DNA of 64,000 bases, taken from Yponomeuta sedellus (Eukaryota > Arthropoda > Insecta > Lepidoptera > Yponomeutidae). Under the pieces are notes generated by a model that saw nothing but the letters and a program-made list of their open reading frames with translations, was not told where the DNA came from and searched no databases. This document shows positions 9,529 through 17,817 of this stretch, one piece after another (within the stretch, counting starts at the first letter, position 1; each line of letters opens with the position of its first letter). The position numbers and the translations under genes are program-made. The stretch lies in contig OW203724.1 in the NCBI GenBank assembly GCA_934045075.1, positions 23,217,721 to 23,281,720 of the forward strand, given 5' to 3'.

Positions 9529-11367
9529 ATGGCATTGATCGGATGGTGTCGAACTTGTGCCATTTGTAAAATAAGATGCAGCCCGTCAAAGGGTACCAAA
9601 AGAAAGTTTATGGGTAAATTTCCTAAGGATGAAGACCGGTAAGTATTTCTGGCCACAGTTTTTGTCATCTTGCACAAGAGCAAGATCATGAATTATATTA
9701 AATAACGTAATTAATATACTATGAGAAAAATACTAAGATGTTTCAATGTCATAGTGATGTGCCATACACATATTCAATCACGATAAAAAAATATCTGATA
9801 AGTACCTTGGTCAGAATTACTACTCAGTGTACGACGGGTGAATTGCTGTAAGCCTTAACAATGTTTCAACGATGCACTATTAGTGGCTGCATTGAATGTT
9901 GTTTTTTTTTTTTAGATGCAAACAATGGGTGAAAATTGTGGAAGATCTTATATCGTATATCCCCATCGAAAAACTCCACCAACATAAATATGTTTATAGA
10001 GATCATTTCCGGCCGAAAGATTTTTACAACGATTTTAAAAGGAAGCCTATTAAAGAAATGGTGAGTTGTGTTATAAACTTATAATGTAACACTTACTACA
10101 TTTCATGAATAATTATGTATTTAAAAAAACCTATTTAGAGGCTAAAAATTTCACCCATGCCGGGATTCGAACCCGCAACCTCTGGCTATGCGTACCAGCG
10201 CTCTACCAATTGAGCCAATGAGCGGCTCACGGTATCAGTGAAATTTCGAACCTCTTTACAATATTCTCTGTATTACGTACAGAAAAAAATATATACATAA
10301 ATATATAAAAAATATATGTACATGGGTGAAATTTTTAGCCTCTAAATAGGTTTTTAAATTTGTTCCTTAGCACGGGTTAGTGCATTAAAAATAAAAATAG
10401 TGTAATAATTATGTAATAAAACACAAAATACGCCTTGCTTTACGTCGATTATTTGAATGTATTTTGCTCCGTCATTTAGAACGCAATATTATTATTACGT
10501 CTTAATACATAAATGACATACTTTGATAAACATTTTTTTACAGGGCTGTATCTTCTCTACTTATAAATGCGCCTCCTCTTCCTGATTACTTACTAGCTGA
10601 GTTTCCTTACCACGTAGCCACGTTGCATCACTTGAAACTGGTTAGTGATTGGAATTACTAAAATATTTTTTTTACTAATTTTTAACTTAAAATATTTTTT
10701 TTTATAAAAATGTATTTGATAGTTACATAGTCAATTATGCAGTTATGTGGTAAACAGGAACAAACTATTTTTTTTTCGGACTATTCTTGCAATTGTTTAT
10801 TTTCAGATTCAGCTATACAAAAACCTATTAGTTGTCGAGCTTCACAAAACAACTCTGGTACGTAGACTTTTCATGTATCGCTGAAGTTTTTTGTAACTAG
10901 AGTTTGTTTACTTTGATAAATTACAAAGTTTTATCATTTTCAGCACCTTGTACAGCAGCCAAAATATCAGCTGTTGCTATTGGTCCAGTAGGGTTTGACC
11001 ACAATTATTGTGGCCTGGAATCTCAGCATATTTATCAGAACTATCCCGGTAAGTAGCATAGTTTACCAACAAATTAATAATCAATAACGACTCAACTTAA
11101 CTTTTTTTGACGATTTCAGCACCTGAATCCAAACCACCGATTGATGAAGTTCGCTCAGATTGGACACCTCTAAGGAAAAACCAAATAGCTGCTGAAATAA
11201 ATTCAATAGACCTTGACCACAATTATTGTGATTTGATAATCAATAATAAAATACTAATTTCATTTGTCGTTTTATTGAAAACATTGATTTTTATTAATTT
11301 TAATAGGCTAACTGCGGAGCCCCTGGATGAAAATTTATCGATATCGATAAATGTAGTACCAATGTAA
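9529..11367 (+). CDS. THAP-domain gene, six exons, possibly decaying
   Basis: Exons read as 9529-9638, 9916-10060, 10544-10640, 10807-10857, 10944-11048 and 11120-11367, all with GT/AG borders. Exons 1-2 encode a THAP-type DNA-binding zinc finger: CAIC at residues 10-13, FPKDEDR ending at 37, W41, then YRDHF at 64-68, where the family normally has C-x2-H. The third zinc ligand is thus Tyr. Exon 3 continues the domain as AVSSLLINAPPLP (AVP box) but only with a +1 frame shift after one extra G. Splice phases of exons 2-3-4-5 otherwise chain correctly, yet that frame has stops in exon 3. Exons 5 and 6 repeat a DHNYC motif. A GTAAGT donor at 11364 overlaps the stop, so the gene may continue. Role (inferred): sequence-specific nuclear DNA binding, or a domesticated or decayed P-element-type protein. 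Confidence 0.6.
10120..10403. mobile_element. tRS insertion in THAP intron 2 with 12-bp target duplication
   Basis: AATAATTATGTA is present exactly on both sides (10108-10119 and 10404-10415). The insert consists of a minus-strand unit (tRNA-like domain 10153-10223, body to GTATTACGTACAG), an AT-rich 38-bp linker, and a plus-strand 3' end starting CATGGGTGAAATTTTTAGCC with its full tail. Both ends are therefore unit 3' ends. It post-dates the gene structure and lies between intact splice sites. Confidence 0.85.
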
Positions 11368-11651
11368 GTGGACGTCCCTAATGCACAGACAAGTTGTTAT
11401 GTTGGTAGCACTTTTGACATTGTATTTTTGCTCTATTGGTTGGTATTGCTAACGGGGCTAAACTCATTACAAAAGCATATAGGGAGGTCCCGTCTCTTAA
11501 AACGTAGTGTTTATATGCTCTGTGGGCTGAGCCTTTTAGTATGACGTTTATATGTCACACGAAACAATATTACAGGGCGTTCGGAAAACTATCCAAAAAG
11601 GATTTCCAAACAATGTTTATGCGGGAAACTCCAATGTAAATAAACAACTCG
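11368..11651. other. 3' flank of the THAP gene
   Basis: No repeat match. It contains the inverse 12-mer AACGGGGCTAAA (11451-11462) and an AATAAA at 11639-11644 just before RptA, which could serve as a polyadenylation signal. No exon is recognised. Confidence 0.4.
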
Positions 11652-12416
11652 TTATCAACCCTTGTATGTCCCCACTGCTGGGGCACGGGTCTCTTCCTCC
11701 ATCGCAGGAAGGTTAGGCCATACTCCACCACGGGAGCCAAGTCCGGGTTGGTTGAGGATTGTAAGACAGTGACGGACCTTACTGTCAGAAGTTATCAAGC
11801 CGCCCATAAGGCCTCTGACATGGCTTACGACTGCCATTATATGACAGCCGGCACCAACGGCTTAACGTACCTTGCGAAGCTCGGATGCGCTCGGAAAATG
11901 CCACTAGCGGTAGTCACGGGACGCTCACCCATCCTGTACCTGACCGCGCCTGTTGTTGCTTAACCAATTGATTGATTCCAATCACTCGGTTCGCCTTTGC
12001 CGCGAGCGCTTCTTACTTAGCACTTGGTGCATAGTAATTAGGGTTATTGCAGTTTGTATGGAAATTGCTTTGTAATGAGCCTCGGAGGGGAGACACTAGA
12101 GTCATGTAGGTTCACCGCCGCTTTAGCCCCGTAAGGTAATAAAACCGCGCATTGCTAATTACTCGGCTTAAACCAAAGCGACTGGGGCTAAGTTAATTGT
12201 ATATCAATACAGTGTTATATTGCTTATACAGTATGCGTGAGGATTTAGGGGCAATTCACACCGCCCGCTCAGAAAGAAATTCGTGAGAAGGCAAGCCGCG
12301 TTTAATCGACAGCAAATCAAGTTTTAAATCCGTGCTGGCTTACGTTGAGGGCCCGTGAGGCCGTCGTGGCCCAGGCGAACCGAGTGATTGGAATCACTCG
12401 GTTCGCCTGGGCCACG
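11652..12416 (+). repeat. RptA, long copy, followed by a 25-bp perfect palindrome
   Basis: Forward counterpart of 577-1283, colinear to 12,350. At 12,365-12,416 an extra piece of the RptA core end forms arms 12,365-12,389 and 12,392-12,416, perfect inverses with a GG spacer. The RptA core has this sequence only once, so the second arm is an inverted copy. Confidence 0.75.
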
Positions 12417-13054
12417 AGCGCTTCATATGAACAAGTCATGACGATAAAATGTAAAGGGAATAGCTGCTGACGTTATCCACATAATGCTTGCACATAACAG
12501 TTTCAAGCATGGACGTGTAGAACGGAGTGTAAAAAAAGGAAATGAGTTCACACGAGCCGCCGGTTTAGTATTATAAATTGCATTAACTGCTACCTACTAG
12601 TGTCTCGAAAACCTAGGTAAGCTGGTAGATAAGCTCGCTTAGGTGCAAAATTTTTGTGCAATAACGAATTTTAATAGTAATAAAGTACAGCCTTTAATCT
12701 GCATTAAGCAGTTAAATACAGTACAGCTCAATCTCCTGCAATGATCAAGAATGTAAATAATCATTCCACATGATTTCCTTTGGAGGTCAAGCAATAATCT
12801 CAATTTTATAGCTCAAACGTGTTATTCCCAACCGAGAACAAAGGGTTTTGATACGACTTTTTCCCAAATAGTGATGCGGACCGATTCTGCTAATTCAAAG
12901 TTGGTAGTTGTTCAATAAGTGCTTTTTTTAATTCTTTTGATTTTACTTATAATAATAAGGTATCTGTAACACGGGTATCGAGTTAGAGAGCTCCAACGAC
13001 GTATGTAAACTGTAAACGCTGCTTATTGAATAAAGATTTTATTTAATTATTCTT
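12417..13054. other. Unannotated spacer
   Basis: Nothing recognised. AT-rich, no convincing open frame, no match to other copies in the window. Confidence 0.35.
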
Positions 13055-13172
13055 TCTTGTCTCCGTCTATGGTTGCCTGGAAGAAATTGCTTGGACTCCA
13101 ACTGTACCATATTTTTATATAATTTCTGTGTACAATAAAGAATATTATATCTATCTATCTATCTACCTATTT
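13055..13172 (+). mobile_element. LINE-c 3' end with (TATC)n tail
   Basis: Forward LINE 3' UTR: the GGTTGCCTGGAAGAAATTGC block, TTTCTGTGTACAATAAAGAA and a TATC microsatellite tail. The same end recurs at 14,125, 28,308, 38,101, 47,585, 47,815, 60,780 and 63,066. No coding part is retained. Confidence 0.7.
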
Positions 13173-13535
13173 AAAAAACCCACTGAACAAGTTATATAAT
13201 TTTAACATTGTAATTTACTATACGCCAGTAAAAGTTAATTTTATATTAACTTAACTAGAACACATGCATTATCATTTAAAAAGTGTTAAAAAAAATTAAA
13301 CTCATTTCGAAATGTAAAAATAAAGCAAAACATAACATTGAAATAAGGTGTAAAGCCTGTGCCAGTTTGTGGTTTCCATTAAAGAATTTCTGTTCGCTTC
13401 TTCTTCTCCTTTTCGTGTCAGCGATTCAACCAGTATACGCTATTTCTTCGGCATGATCTATTTCTAGTTACACCTGAGATTGCGCACTTAGCCTCAAAGT
13501 TGGAACATTGTACTTAGCAAACGCTAAAATAGGTA
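13173..13535. other. Unannotated AT-rich spacer
   Basis: Mostly unrecognised. 13,473-13,510 (GAGATTGCGCACTTAGCCTC) resembles, in reverse, the alternative S2 end at 26,075-26,130. Confidence 0.35.
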
Positions 13536-13700
13536 CAAATATTCAAATTCAAATTCAAATAATTTTATTTCAACGTAAAGAATTTACATTCTGTTTGCTG
13601 AATGTCAATGTAAAATGTAAGCCGCCGCCTTCGGGCCGTATTGTAGTGGAGAAAAAGGCAGCGGAAAAAAAAACTCCACTCTGACCATCTTTTCTCAAAT
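13536..13700 (-). repeat. Retroelement end with (TTGAAT)n-type tail
   Basis: TTCAAATTCAAATTCAAATA reads as a hexamer tail on the minus strand, followed by a 3' UTR-like stretch. The GAACTCCACTCTGA-like block recurs at 52,465-52,500 and 27,118-27,140. The class is unknown. Confidence 0.5.
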
Positions 13701-13859
13701 CATCTTAAAACCAAATACATCAGTTGCCATATGTAAACCTAATAAGATTTCATGATTGCCATTAACAACCCTAAATGCCAAAGCATTAGTCAAATGTCTC
13801 ACAATAATAGGGGAAAACATAAGTGCTGCGGCCAGACACACGAACAGCACTCGTTCACG

Positions 13860-14062
13860 AGCATAACGCAATGCTCAGCCATCATCAGTCTAGGGTTCTC
13901 TAAATACCTCAGACACTAGGGTTCCTCACAATTTTTTCTTTCACCGTTAGCGAGTGGTACTGCTACTATAATTACACAAATGTACATAATTTAGACAACA
14001 ATGTCATTGCATGCCGGGATTTGAACTCGCGACCTCCCAAATGAGCATCCGGCGTTGCCTCT
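13860..14062 (-). mobile_element. S2 tRNA-derived SINE
   Basis: Reverse-strand SINE: tRNA head at the right (GCCGGGATTTGAACTCGCGA includes box B), then the TAGCAGTACCACTCGCTAAC body and a GTGAGGAACCCTAGTGTCTG segment. The 3' end is shortened. Confidence 0.65.
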
Positions 14063-14124
14063 GATGATGTTAATGAAAACCTTGCATCTTAAACTGATTG
14101 AAAACTATCACCTCACATAAAAAT

Positions 14125-14253
14125 ATAACAACCAAAGGTTGTCTGGAAAAGATCACTTTTAGTGATAAGGCCGCCGTCTTAACTCTTAAGTTAAGAAATA
14201 TCTTCGTAATTTCCATTTATGTACAATAAAGTGTTCTATCTATCTATCTGACG
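14125..14253 (+). mobile_element. LINE-c 3' end with (TATC)n tail
   Basis: Block GGTTGTCTGGAAAAGATCAC, then AAGGCCGCCGTCTTAA, then GTACAATAAAGTGTTCTATC and the tetranucleotide tail. An S1 SINE begins directly after the tail, so the SINE may have inserted into it. Confidence 0.7.
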
Positions 14254-14256
14254 GCC

Positions 14257-14448
14257 TCTGTGGCGCAGCGGTAGCGCCTACTATGCAAGAGGTCCCGGGT
14301 TCGATCCCCGGCTGAGGACAAAAAAACCCCAGGTCTTGGATGTTTACATGTTTGCGATGTTCTTGTTTCTGGTTCCCACGACACAGGGTATCCTAGTGTG
14401 GGGCTAGAAGCAATGTATGCGTTTGTATGTAAATGTTATCTATAACTA
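14257..14448 (+). mobile_element. S1 tRNA-derived SINE, full-length
   Basis: The best S1 copy. The head GGCCTCTGTGGCGCAGCGGT contains box A, and GGTTCGATCCCCGG contains box B. The body runs through GTTCCCACGACACAGGGTAT to the TGTATGTAAATGTTAT end. Both Pol III promoter boxes are intact. Confidence 0.8.
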
Positions 14449-14787
14449 AATAGCAAAGGAAAGTGAATAGTGAACAATAGCGGAATAGCCCTCCCACCCA
14501 GAGGATTGTAAAGTTCCCATCCGAATCCATGGAGCGTAAAGTCGAAGCCTTCACATTTTGGGGCACACTCATTATTAACGAAAAAATCAATCCAAATGAT
14601 ACACCCAGACAGTTGTGGGTTTGTCTTTGGCTGGTTGAAGCCTTGTCTGTCCTAACTGCTTTAACCTTATACTGAATTGTCTTCAAATTATCCCTGTCTT
14701 TTAAGCATTTATCAGCAGAGGCCTCTAGGTTTGACTCGGAAGAGAAGCCAGCAGAAAGAATTACAATAGAATAATTCATTACGTCAT
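14449..14787. other. Unannotated spacer
   Basis: A 160-codon minus-strand frame (14,393-14,875) crosses this stretch but runs from RptA through unique DNA into the S1 SINE and has no recognisable domain, so it is judged spurious. Nothing else is recognised. Confidence 0.4.
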
Positions 14788-14942
14788 TAACGAGGCTTAA
14801 CGTGCCTTCCGAGGCATGGAAGTGCTCGAGAAAAATGCCACTAGTAGTAGTCACGGGATGGTCACCATCCAGCACCTGACCGCACGTGTTGTTGATTAGG
14901 CCGATATCGATACCGACTTGGTTCGACTAGGCCACGAACGCG
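14788..14942 (+). repeat. RptA fragment (3' part of core)
   Basis: Forward copy of the last part of the RptA core: GGCTTAACGTGCCTTCCGAG, AAAATGCCACTAG, and the TGTTGTTGATTAGG region. The 5' half is missing. Confidence 0.65.
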
Positions 14943-15111
14943 TGCGTTCATTGCGTTTTATTTTAAAACTATTGAGACTGTTTGTCAAGGTGGCTAAGAA
15001 AATGTATTTTTATTTTTAACTGGCTTCAAAAAGGGAGGAGGTCATATTTTATTTTGTTGAGGACATCAACAACGAAAACAAATTATTTGATCACATTAAA
15101 AAGATAAAATT

Positions 15112-15260
15112 ACTTTGCTAAATTCCGCCAAAAATCCCACAAGCACGTGAGATTTTTGGCGGAATTTAGTTAATGCACCGCCCTCCCTCCGTGTGAGAAA
15201 ACACGCGACGCGTTTTGCCTCTAACACGAGGCATCCTCAGGCTCCCAAATGCAAGTGATT
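15112..15260 (-). mobile_element. Penelope-like fragment with foldback and hammerhead-like motif
   Basis: 15,112-15,200 is related to 61,522-61,600 (ATTCCGCC core, ACAAGCAC, ACCGCCCTCCCTCC). Within it, arms 15,118-15,140 and 15,147-15,169 form a foldback with one mismatch that the 61.5-kb copy lacks. On the minus strand 15,240-15,212 reads CTGAGGA, a TGCCTC/GAGGCA stem with a 6-nt loop, then AAAC. This resembles the hammerhead ribozyme core of Penelope-like elements, but the catalytic G12 is A. Confidence 0.4.
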
Positions 15261-15499
15261 TGATCACAATAATAAAAATACAGTTCACAGGGTCAATAAC
15301 AGACACCCACAAATAGGCAGCTCAAAATTACCAAAAATATACCACGACAACGCTTTGTAATGAAGGTACAAATATATGTTTTTTTTTTTTAATTTTAACT
15401 ATTAAATTAAATACTTTGACTAATTAATTATTACAAAGTTGCGTTCGGACCTAGACAGTCAGACCCGGATTAAACCCGTGTCCGTACCCCCGGTCTTAC
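15261..15499. other. Spacer downstream of the candidate minus-strand exon
   Basis: AT-rich, then GC-richer from 15,440. If the exon at 15,500-15,643 is real, this is its downstream intron. No following exon was found. Confidence 0.3.
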
Positions 15500-15643
15500 C
15501 CTCAGGGTCCAAACGAGTCCGTAAGCCTCAAGCTCTGTCCTAGGCATGTTAATAAGCCCACGAATCTTGAGGTTTGTAATTTGGGAGGCTTGTATCATTA
15601 CCTCGGTAGCCTCACAAAGCCGTTTTAGAACAGATAATGGTGA
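15500..15643 (-). CDS. Candidate internal exon, 48 codons, unknown product
   Basis: Reading leftward, a long pyrimidine tract (15,684-15,664 region), a CTAAC branch-like site about 18 nt before TAG, and then 144 nt open in phase 0, ending AGG|GTAAGA. The translation runs from SPLSVLKRLCEATEVM through INMPRTELEAYGLVWTLR, with ordinary amino acid composition. I recognise no domain. Both splice sites, the branch point and the open frame together are unlikely by chance, but no partner exon is identified. It may belong to a gene larger than the window or to a retroelement gag-like gene. Confidence 0.4.
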
Positions 15644-15889
15644 CTACAATAATGACGGTTAGGTCGAAAAAAGAGGATAAAAAAATATAATAATCATGCG
15701 TTAGCGAGGTGGTTTTGTTGTGGCTGGGTAGGGTCTGTCTACGTGCTGGTTCGGAGCTTTTTTCAAGGACTCTTGAAGACTTGGGCAAGGAGATTTTTTG
15801 TATGTATCCTATACTATACGTCCTGCAGAGCACACGCCTTCGCTCAGAGAGAGAGAGAGAGAGAGAGTATGGGCTTAGTTATATATCAA

Positions 15890-16010
15890 ACGGGTCTAAT
15901 CGCGATTATTTATTACGTAAAACGTAATTAAACGTACCTTATTTTCCGACGTTTCGGCAGCGTTGCAGATGCCGTGGTCTCGGGTAGACTGAAGTGGCAA
16001 GTACAGTCAA
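15890..16010 (+). repeat. Dispersed PLE-like repeat piece
   Basis: ATATCAAACGGGTCTAATCG, then TTTTCCGACGTTTCGGCAGC and GTGGTCTCGGGTAGACTG. Relatives lie at 42,335, 55,100, 55,930, 29,600 and 51,800. The CGAAACGTCGG core on the minus strand recalls Penelope-like terminal regions, but the class is not certain. Duplicated at 17,939-18,059. Confidence 0.5.
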
Positions 16011-16034
16011 TTAATAATACCTTTAAATTTCAAC

Positions 16035-16105
16035 AACAAAACCGTACGATGCGGCGTTAATGCCAAAAGCATTTTCTACCAGTCAACCGCACGAAAAAGT
16101 TGGTG
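16035..16105 (-). repeat. LINE-e tail fragment
   Basis: Reverse match to GACTGGTAGAAAATGC and the following CGTCGCAT-like segment of a dispersed LINE 3' UTR (also 20,215, 44,345, 51,648). Duplicated at 18,084-18,154. Confidence 0.45.
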
Positions 16106-16166
16106 GGCGTATTAAATTATTTTGGGTAGTCACTTTCAGTTTTTATGGTCTTTATACCGTTATTAT

Positions 16167-16420
16167 CGTTATCAACCCTTGTATGTCCCCACTGCTGGGG
16201 CACGGGTTTCTTCCTGCATTGCAGAAAGGTTAGGCCATACTCCAGCACGGGGGCCAAGTCCGGGTTGGTGGAGGATTGTAAGACAGCGGCGGGCCTTACT
16301 GTCAGAAGTTATCAAGCTGCCTATACGTCCCACTGTAGGGCCTTCTCTCAGATACAGAATTAGGCTTGATCATTACGTGTGCCTACCACAGATTGGCAAT
16401 TTTAAGCGCTGTGATATTAA
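16167..16420 (+). repeat. RptA fragment joined to an S2 fragment
   Basis: 16,167-16,322 is forward RptA (first part of core). It joins at TCAAGCTGCC to a reverse S2 tail (ACGTCCCACTGTAGGGCCTT to AGCGCTGTGAT). The same composite is at 18,216-18,469 because of the tandem duplication. Confidence 0.65.
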
Positions 16421-17144
16421 CAATTCGCAATGTTTTCCTTTACCGTTGAAAACGTGGAAACAATACAAAATATGGAAATAACACATTTCTCAAAAACAAG
16501 TGTTCTTAAATGTTGCACTTTTGGGAAAAGTTGGCACCTGTTATGTGTTTCACTGGGATGGATTTGTTCGGATTAGGGATTTTATAAAGCGAGTTGAAAA
16601 TATTTATTGTTTAGAAAAGCTTATGAAACGAAACGCAGACATTAATTTATTCTTCAAAATTTGATCCACAATTCACAAATTGTCGCCTGCTGGTAAATTT
16701 ACATATTAAACTCTGGACAGTTCTTATGTTAAAGACATAGATTTCATTTCTTTGACAATGTTGATGTGATTTTGACTGTACGCGATTAGCAGTAAATTTT
16801 TGGTTTGATTAATGAAATTGATAACGTTCCATTAACTTAACAGAGAATACTCAGTACAGTAAAAAAACTGAAATAATAAATAAGTGATAACCCGACTGCG
16901 TAGAATTAACGACTAAGTAGGCGGGACCAAACTAGCAATTTTCTAACCTCGCAATTTCGAATTTAGTCCCTCCTGTATTTAATGCTTAGGTTGCTGGTTA
17001 TATTTTATTTTTCTCTCTTAAATGTTTTTTTTTACATTATCGTTCGTATAATGTTAGTTTCATAAAGCCTATGACCCTCTCGCAAATACAACGAATCGAT
17101 TAAGATCTTTGTTAAAATTTGTTAAGGAGTTATGAGGGAATATA
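16421..17144. other. Unannotated AT-rich part of the duplicated unit
   Basis: No repeat or gene recognised on either strand. Its copy at 18,470-19,193 appears identical. Confidence 0.4.
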
Positions 17145-17225
17145 GAATAGGACATACATACGTATGTACATACATACACACATACATACATAAATACATA
17201 CATACACACATACACACAAACATGC
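17145..17225. repeat. Imperfect (CATA)n microsatellite
   Basis: A run of ACATACATAC units with CACA interruptions, preceded by a CATACGTATG palindrome. Duplicated at 19,194-19,274. Confidence 0.85.
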
Positions 17226-17817
17226 CAAACATTACCCGCCTTTTGGGCGTCGCCAGAGTCGGTTTAAACTACCAAATAAATAACATACCTACATAAAAAT
17301 CACCAATTGATTCTGACTTTTATGTTTTAAGCAACAAGAATTAATTACGAGTGAAGAAGTATTGCTTGTTCTTATGTCATAGACAATTAGTTATCTCAAA
17401 ACGACATCGAGCGGAGCAACTCAATACAACACCCACATCCACTAGCGGACTTTGTTTTATCGACAATCGACACGAGACAAAAACTCTCGTGTCTAAAAAA
17501 GACGGCAAAAAGTAACGATGCAGATTACTAAAGCGGAAAGACTTATAATAGTGGTCTAATTTCATACTAAACATAGGACTAGAAACGTTGGAAAATAATA
17601 CGAAGTTTTGTAGCTATTGTTATTTTTAGCGCTTCAGCAGTTTTTGTAAAAATTTGGTGAACAATATATTTAGTACAAAATACAAAAATCTTCATTATTT
17701 TTCGGTACATAGTAATTGGAGCCACCTTTTAAGCATACAATGCCTGTACTAGGTGGTTCTGCTCTTCCATAGCATTAATCTAGTTTAGTTTGAGATGATA
17801 TTACGAAAGAAAAAATA

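Larger units (their letters stand above)
15769..17817 (+). repeat. 2,049-bp tandem duplication, copy 1
   Basis: Sequence starting ACTCTTGAAGACTTGGGC at 15,769 repeats at 17,818 with no difference that I could see, including an (AG)11 tract at 15,846-15,867. The unit contains a Penelope-like dispersed piece, a LINE-e tail, RptA and S2 fragments, and about 1.3 kb of otherwise unique DNA. No gene is recognised in it. Confidence 0.9.

Noticed and set aside
14257..14330. tRNA gene at the S1 head
   Set aside because: The head is followed by the constant S1 body, and the same structure recurs at several sites.
14393..14875. 160-codon minus-strand frame, the longest in the window
   Set aside because: It spans RptA, unique DNA and an S1 SINE tail, has no domain, and no splice or promoter support.
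16122..16481. 119-codon frame present twice
   Set aside because: It runs through RptA and an S2 fragment, and its duplication is due to the 2,049-bp tandem repeat, not to selection on a protein.
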